Under the pieces are notes generated by a model that did not search any database, had not been told where the DNA came from, and worked only from the letters and a program-made list of their open reading frames with translations. This document shows, one piece after another, positions 58,536 to 64,000 of a stretch of DNA of 64,000 bases. This DNA is from Chara braunii (taxonomy: Eukaryota > Streptophyta > Charophyceae > Charales > Characeae). Both the position numbers and the translations under genes were made by a program. The stretch lies in assembly GCA_003427395.1 (NCBI GenBank), contig BFEA01000228.1, positions 988,555 to 1,052,554 of the forward strand, read 5' to 3'. Every line of letters begins with the position of its first letter. The first letter of the stretch is position 1.

Positions 58536-59030
58536 TGGGTAAATACATACGCGCCAGCCCGTTATTCAAGAGTAGATCGTTTGCAAATCCACTAAATTGT
58601 GCCCCAATTTCTATTCTATTTCAGTTAACGCCTTGGGTTTATGAAAACACGCAAAGTGATCACTTTGAAAAACAAGTGATGGAGTGTTGTTTTCTAGTGC
58701 CTTTCTTTTGATCACTCGGGATATGCTCATTTACCTCATTGAACGTACGTAATTTTGATTAATAGATTGCAGTTGATTAGCATTCAAACTATTTATCATT
58801 CCATCACACCATTTTGATGCTCCAGACACACTTGAACATGAATAAACTATACTTGTGTTTAAAAGTTCTTTAATAAACCTGGACGAAGTATTTGGGCAAG
58901 TGCGTTAGAAGACAAGTAGCAACGGGCATATGTACCAAAAGAGAGGAGGAAAAACTCGCTAACAAAGATTTTGTCCACATATCTCGATAGCGAAGCCCAT
59001 CACTGTGTTTGAAATGAACGATCGTGGTGT
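58536..59030. other. No gene recognised
   Basis: AT-rich spacer. Confidence 0.45.
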
Positions 59031-59230
59031 ATTAGGTCAAGGTGAGGATCACCACCAAATCCGTGGTCACGAAGAGGAGCACGAGGAGTATGATAACAAA
59101 TAGCTTCAGTTAGGGAGTGAATCTCCCTCTAAAACATGAAAAGGTACATTAGCACGATCATGAGGATCGTTGTGATGAAAACCATGAACACATCAAGTAG
59201 CTCCTCAATGAAGGAGAGTGAAGATGGTAA
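59031..59230 (+). other. His/Asp/Glu-rich coding-like fragment
   Basis: One frame reads DRGVLGQGEDHHQIRGHEEE then HEEYDNK and stop. A later piece reads HDHEDRCDENHEHIK. The vocabulary matches 28.6-29.3 kb. Stops and lack of continuity argue for a relic. Confidence 0.3.
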
Positions 59231-59390
59231 AACCACGACACGACAACCTGATAGTGAGTGTACAAATTGAGTTAGGGCCATCGATTTCGGGGCGGTCTCA
59301 GTACCGATATACTCAACTGAGTTAGGGCCATCGATTTTGGGGCGGTCTCGGAACCGATATAATCATCTTCCTCTCATAGTATCCGTCCCA

Positions 59391-59612
59391 AATCGGTGTT
59401 TTAGATGCACAGCGTACTAAGCAAGGCGAGGATATACACTCCACGAGGGTAGACGCCATGAGCAGCAGGCAATCAAGCATCAATTGGAAGTTGACGACCA
59501 TGATGGCGGACCTTCTCCCCCAACCAGGCAAGCATCTTGGCCCTTTCTCTCCTCTCTCACAACCCTTGCCCCATATTGCGCTAGTAGAGCAACTCAACTA
59601 CAACCTCTATTA
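59391..59612 (+). pseudogene. Possible ORF relic, retroelement-like
   Basis: One + frame is open for about 70 codons (GVLDAQRTKQGEDIHSTRVD, later SSRQSSINWKLTTMMADLL) to a TAG. A competing antisense open frame exists. No motif was recognised. Listed as a weak coding candidate only. Confidence 0.22.
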
Positions 59613-59680
59613 GAAGGGAGCAGGCACGAAACTGATAACATCGGTCCGTTGCTTTAAATAGCATCAGGTTGGGGTATACT

Positions 59681-59716
59681 TGTATTGTCTCAATTTTCAC
59701 AGATGTCCTGAAGGAC
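59681..59716 (-). pseudogene. U6 snRNA 5'-end fragment
   Basis: The sequence ATTGTCTCAATTTTCACAGA and TGTCCTGAAGGAC is the reversed 5' 36 nt of U6 with several changes. The adjoining 59717-59775 resembles 26641-26700 (shared GAACTGACC-TGCCC-TGG pattern), so the two loci share a composite unit. Confidence 0.6.
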
Positions 59717-60339
59717 CACGGTATGGGTCATGACCCTCATATATCGTCATTGAACTGACCTGCCCCTGGCAATTCAGAAAAATCTTATTTTAAACATCGG
59801 ATCGTATCTGAATTCGAACTCGGATTTGAATTTCAACGGTTCAGTAGTGTATGAACTGAGTTAGGGCCATCGATTCTCGGCTGGTCTCGGTAACAACCCA
59901 GAGATCGGAACGGCTATCGTGTCCCATAAAAAGGATTGAGGAAAGTAAAAGTAAAAATAATAAATAAAAATAAATATAGCGAATACTGGGGAAAGGAGAG
60001 GGGGAGGGACCGCTGCGTACCAAGCCCAAGCTGTTGTAGAGGCGGGTTACTAGGCACACATTGATCGCCAGGAGCGGTCAACCACGGTTTTCCTGATGGA
60101 ACGAGGCTCCTCACGCAAATATTCCTAGCGCACCCCCCATCTCTAGTATCCTACCTCAACGTGATCAGCACTGAGCACCAATACCCCTACTTGGTATCTA
60201 GGGGAACTTGGACCGAACAGTAGTGACGGCACCAGGGCTAGCCATGCCCCAACCTTGGTGGAAGCGGAATCGTCGCACAAGAATTTCCGACGCCAGGCCC
60301 AAGCAGAGCCCCTAAGTTGACCAACTGGTAACTTACACC

Positions 60340-61022
60340 CTCTACTCACCCACCAGTCCTAACTTAATTTAAGGCGGGGTACGGTACTTATCCTCGTAAC
60401 GCCTATCATCATCATCAGGTAATCCAGACCAACAAGTGACTCACGCCGTCTACTTGCCAACCACAGCCCTAAGTCCGCCACACACAGACTAGCTGCTCTT
60501 AAGGGGGGTGCTTATCAACGAGACACCTATCATCATCATTAGTTGATCCAAAGCAACCAGCGACTCACGCCCTCTACTCAGCCACCACAAACCTAGCTGA
60601 TATTAAGGGGGATACTTATCATCGGATGCCTATCATCATTATCAGTGACCTCCTCCCAGCCCTATGGTTGTGTATGTGTGAATGTGTGTATGAATTATGT
60701 ATATTAGATGTGTGTCCGTGGGCTATGTGTATGTTCGTAATGTGTATGTGGAGCCGATTTCATAGCAGACGATGAGCATCTACGAGGCGAGTACCGACTC
60801 ACGCCCTCTAGTCGGCCACCACAGACCTAGCTGATATTAAGGGGGATACTTGTCATCGGACACCTATCATGATTATCAGTGACCTCCTCCCAGCCCTATG
60901 GTTGTGTATGTGTGTATGTATTTTGTATCTTAGATGTGTGCCCGTGGGCTATGTGTGTGTTTGTAATGTGTATGTGGAGCCGATTTCATAGCAGACGATG
61001 AGCATCTCCGAGGTGAGTACCA
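60340..61022. repeat. Tandem array, period about 234 bp
   Basis: GACTCACGCCCTCTA, CTAGCTGATATTAAGGGGGA and CAGTGACCTCCTCCCAGCC are repeated (the last at 60643 and 60877). Two older partial units lie to the left (60340-60560). Each full unit includes TG-rich DNA (GTGTATGTGTG) and GCAGACGATGAGCATCT. Confidence 0.88.
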
Positions 61023-61513
61023 AGTACTGGTGAGAGGTGCTCTTATCACCTCCACTAGTACATGTGTGTGTGTGCACCTTGAGCTATGTGTGTGTATAGT
61101 ATGTGTATGGTATGTGATAGACTGTATCGTGGTCGTGCTATTTGGGGTGGTATCTTTGTGTGTGGGTGAATGTGGTAGAGACAGGCTTATCTGGACAGGA
61201 CCCCCCCCAAAGTCCGAAACCGGACCTGAATTGATCTAAAGTATGAAACTGGAGGGTTGTACCACATGTACTACCATGGGAAGTGGATATAGTGTATGTA
61301 ATGTCCCGGCTGGGGGAGATCATCAGAGCGACCAAAGCCAACAACAACCAATAACCAACGTGAAGTCTAAGCCAGCATACAACACCCATGGACTGACCCC
61401 CCAGTAGTGCGCAGGCAGTGTTTGTAATAATACCATGCGTCAGCCTAGGGGAGTGTGTCCAGCCGTGTGTCATTCTAATGCACTGCCAGTGTCCAAGCGT
61501 AAGCCTGCGGAGT

Positions 61514-61585
61514 AAAGAACCCGCAGCCTCCTACCACAATGCGCATTTCCAACTGGTGCTCTAACCACTGAGCTACATCAACTAG
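61514..61585 (-). repeat. tRNA-like sequence
   Basis: Minus-strand TGTAGCTCAGTGGTTAGAGC is an excellent D-arm/A box. The B-box region GCGGGTTCTTTACTCC is degenerate. About 72 nt. A pseudo-tRNA or SINE head and not a credible functional tRNA. Confidence 0.6.
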
Positions 61586-61613
61586 ACACCTCCTCGGTCC
61601 TTCTAATCCGGAC

Positions 61614-62140
61614 CACTGTTGGGGTCATAGCAAAACCAAAACCAAAAGGGATAGCTCCGCCGACTCTCAACCCTTCGGTTCCTTCAAGCCGTTCGGTCAT
61701 TTCTTAACGCCACTGCTGGCCTCGATCCTTGAATTTTCTTGATGAAGTCTTCCACCGTGACCAATAGTGTTAGGCCGTAGGCTGGGTTTAAACGAGTGTC
61801 GCGTGAAGCATGGGCCTACTGAATCATTCCGCAATCTCGAAGAAGCGTAAGCGCCTCAGTCAAATGCATCGTACAATGATAAAGATATCTTAGTCCTGAT
61901 TTAATCGAAAGCAAAATCTTGGCCGACAAATGCGCAGACTTTATAATCTCAACAAGAAACATCACGTGTGCCTGGAACAGCACGCCGCCACACTCTCTAC
62001 TTTTCCTCTAACGCACAATCGGTCCCAAAACGAAAAGTTGGTCGTGACTCGCATGACCCACCCAAATGTTTTAGCCAAAACTCAATTTCGTCACTTGCAA
62101 AAACAAGGGTGGGTACCCTTGTAACGGTATTCGCAACGAT
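61614..62140. repeat. Dispersed repeat, copy B
   Basis: Shorter relative of 26820-27830 in the same orientation. Shared anchors include ATCCTTGAATTTTCTTGATG, GTGACCAATAGT, CACACTCTCTACTTTTCCTC and GGTGGGTACCCTTGTAA. It directly precedes the zinc-knuckle relic at 62300, as if part of the same larger element. Confidence 0.75.
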
Positions 62141-62302
62141 ATTGCATCTAACGTGTGTGTTCTTTACCATTGCACTGCTTGCAACGCGTGCAAATTATCT
62201 TGGAGATGCTGGGATAAATGAACACGCTTTTGTTATGATCATGAGTTGTTTGCTGTTTGGAAGAGGAGTGTATATCATGTTGTGCCATAGCAAGTACCTT
62301 CA

Positions 62303-63067
62303 GCGGGACAAGGAGACCAGTGTGACCGTGGAGGTGGCGATCGCGGGAGCAAGGATCACAGTCGCGATAGAGAATATAGAGATCGTGGTTACGATCGTGA
62401 GTTGCACCGGGGTCCCCTGATGTGCTACAATTGTGGGTAGCCTGGGCATTATGCAAACCACTGCCTGGGCATTATGCAAACCACTGCCCGCACCCGGGGC
62501 GCCAGTGTAGCTCTTGACCTTCATTTTCGTCAGATTCGAGAAGTGGGTGGTCACCCTCCCCCAAGCGTTATGAACATGGATTCGAGCGGCGTTCCTCCTT
62601 GGATGACCCGCTCGATTCGAAGGTGGTGGAAATCGGGAGATTGAGCATAAGAAGAAGAAGATAGGGGAGAAGGTTAAACGATAATCTGAAAAGTTAGAGG
62701 AAATGAATACGCATATGGATATCAAGGTGGCGCTGCGAGCGACGATGTGCGATTGGAGATAAGATAAGCGATCAACGAGTTGTGCCTTGTAGTGACGGGT
62801 GGCAAGCAAAAGGTCACCCCGCAATTCGATCAAGGCTATGAGAGAAGTGTTACCAACAACGAAGCCGAGTAGTTGAGTGAATGCAAACACAACTTTTGTA
62901 TTTTTTAGAAACGCAAACGTGGGCCTGATCCTGAATTTGAAGACAATCCGCTGATGGAGTTGCCACCTAAGCACACTCCTCATAAGTCAGTCAAACCGGT
63001 GAAGCCGACGGAACGTCTCATCATGCATACACCTCTCAATAAGGAGATTAGGAAGACCTTAAGATAA
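62303..63067 (+). pseudogene. Decayed CCHC zinc-knuckle protein (gag-like)
   Basis: From about 62303 a frame reads GDQCDRGGGDRGSKDHSRDR, then REYRDRGYDRELHRGPLM and the knuckle CYNCG*PGHYANHC (62423-62464), a CX2CX4HX4C motif with a TAG inside. A 23-bp direct duplication (62441 and 62464) shifts the frame straight after it. Downstream pieces include KVTPQFDQGYERSVTNNEAE. After a T-rich acceptor-like TTTTTTAG comes a 52-codon frame from 62909 starting KRKRGPDPEFEDNPLMELPP and ending at 63067. The layout (basic Arg/Asp/Gly region, zinc knuckle, KRKRG segment) suggests a nucleic-acid-binding protein of a repeat family. An SR-type splicing factor is the alternative. At least four lesions make it non-functional. 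Confidence 0.65.
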
Positions 63068-63999
63068 CCACATTGGGGTTTCCAAGATAGACGTAATCCA
63101 CAACAATTTGACTACCAGATTCGAACCATGCCTTAGCATCCTTCAATAACACTTTTTACCTCGGGACAATTTTGAAGTTCCAAAGGTTTTGAAGATCTTC
63201 TTCCAAGGTGAATGTCACGTATTCCCTTCACTTCCAAGTATCTCAAACTTCTTCTGTGCCTCCCTGCGTTCCTTCAAGAAATCAAACAAACCAAGGCGCC
63301 AATCTCCTGATGCACTGGTGCGAAAACATAAAGGGGCTATAATATGTTCCACATCACCCGGTAGTTAACCTACCCTGGCTCTTTCATTTTTACCCTTGCA
63401 TGGCTTCTTATCATTGCGCTTTGCTGATATCTTAAATACTAATGTATTAAAGAAAGGAGACCGTTGTTTAATATACAAACCTTCCAACTTAGTCACCACT
63501 CCACTCATAATCATATCCATAGGTATCAACACGTAGTTCTCCTTTCGTAAGCACTAAGCCAATGATATAAGTCATTAGGCTTACGTGTCCTGCATGCGTA
63601 CATATGCTCTCTCCAGCGCACATCAAGGTGCCTAGTACTCTTCCCTACATATTGTAATTTACAAAACGGGGAGCAGAGAATGTACACTCATTATTTTATA
63701 TTCACAAATTCAATACCGAAATTGTTGTGCAGCCAAATCCAAGCATCAAGACACTTTCGTGTCAAGCGGAAAACACCTATTAGTGATAATCTCACAAACA
63801 CCAATTGAAGGTGTTGCTCAACGTTTTTGTGAACTCTGTAAGTTGGTGAATGATTCTTTAATAAGTTGGGACCTAACAATTTGTTTCTTACATTGTGCAC
63901 GAGATAAAATTTGGATTGTCTGGCAGAAAAACCAGATAGATGGCGAATTATTGCACAATCATCGAGTTTTTGCAGCTTGTGGAGTGCTGACCTATGCAT
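63048..63999 (-). pseudogene. Decayed GIY-YIG nuclease-like gene, runs off right edge
   Basis: Reading leftward, 63999-63694 is open for 102 codons (for example RHLSGFSARQSKFYLVHNVR, LDAWIWLHNNFGIEFVNIK). TAA-TGA follows at 63693-63688. The same frame then gives VYILCSPFCKLQ and YVGKSTRHLDVRWREHMYAC, a good GIY-YIG core (VY...YVG, with the Arg and His of RWREH), to a stop near 63526. A shifted frame continues IPMDMIMSGVVTKLEGLYIK, then after a stop at 63365 come GDVEHIIAPLCFRTSASGDW, FTLEEDLQNLWNFKIVP and DAKAWFESGSQIVVDYVYLG, ending at 63048. So two in-frame stops and several shifts break one ancestral protein of over 300 residues. GIY-YIG domains occur in Penelope-like and other mobile elements. 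The host family here is not identified. Confidence 0.72.
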
Positions 64000-64000
64000 G

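Larger units (their letters stand above)
59262..59895. repeat. Three dispersed copies of a TGAGTTAGGGCCATCGAT motif
   Basis: Copies at about 59269, 59320 and 59848 share TGAGTTAGGGCCATCGATT, then GG-(G/C)-GGTCTCGGTA-like sequence. The first two form a ~51-bp tandem pair. Confidence 0.75.

Noticed and set aside
61780-61830. GCTGGGTTTAAACG...CCTACTGA resembling a piece of 25S rRNA
   Set aside because: Only a short, gapped likeness. The paired repeat copy near 27.0 kb does not keep it, and no flanking rRNA is present.

Overview
Organism and setting. The window looks like nuclear DNA of a streptophyte (plant lineage) with a large, repeat-laden genome. It holds one convincing intact gene, a seven-exon plant-type hnRNP (two RRMs plus a Gly/Tyr/Ala-rich tail) whose introns reach 3.6 kb. 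Everything else is transposon debris, tandem arrays, fold-back DNA, microsatellites and a few decayed ORFs. The zinc-knuckle/KRKRG-type and GIY-YIG-type relics at the right end remind me of charophyte-alga (Chara-like) repeat proteins. That placement is inference and untested.

Layout. 1-20 kb is AT-rich. It carries a family of 0.3-0.9 kb non-autonomous hAT-like elements (best dated copy 6881-7270, with a perfect 8-bp target duplication), large degenerate tandem arrays (about 460-bp units at 5.3-7.4 kb; a GCGACCCACA-type array at 7.8-9.2 kb), a 1.05-kb tandem duplication (11.65-13.86 kb), and a CTTAGAAACAATG array interrupted by a 355-bp fold-back (18.7-19.9 kb). 20-36 kb holds GA/TA microsatellites with small hairpin elements, tRNA-derived SINE-like heads, a U6 snRNA relic, a cluster of palindromic units (30.5-31.15 kb) and another hAT-like copy with perfect TIRs and 8-bp TSD (32210-32554). 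36.5-38.2 kb is a transition to GC-rich DNA with an 80-bp-arm hairpin, an ORF relic and the presumed promoter.

The gene. Exons at 38214-38230, 38897-38937, 39408-39571, 42209-42344, 44583-44749, 48375-49110 and 50066-50364 join with consistent phases into 519 codons. Its introns hold a tandem cluster of four U6-derived copies, a U6 retrocopy with poly-A and a 16-bp target duplication, three near-complete and one partial ~110-bp hairpin MITEs, a triplicated decoy 3' splice-site unit, G-quadruplex-like runs and a 260-bp assembly gap.

50.4-64 kb. The sequence downstream of the gene is G-rich and then C-rich low complexity. It is followed by a U6 fragment, short tandem repeats, unidentified ORF relics (57.85-58.18 and 59.39-59.61 kb), a 234-bp-period array, a long repeat shared with 26.8-27.8 kb, a decayed CCHC zinc-knuckle protein (+ strand) and, tail to tail with it, a decayed GIY-YIG nuclease-like gene on the - strand that runs off the right edge.

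How the parts relate. The hnRNP gene is the only functional unit I can support. No autonomous transposase or reverse transcriptase was identified, so the mobile elements here must have been moved by machinery encoded elsewhere.
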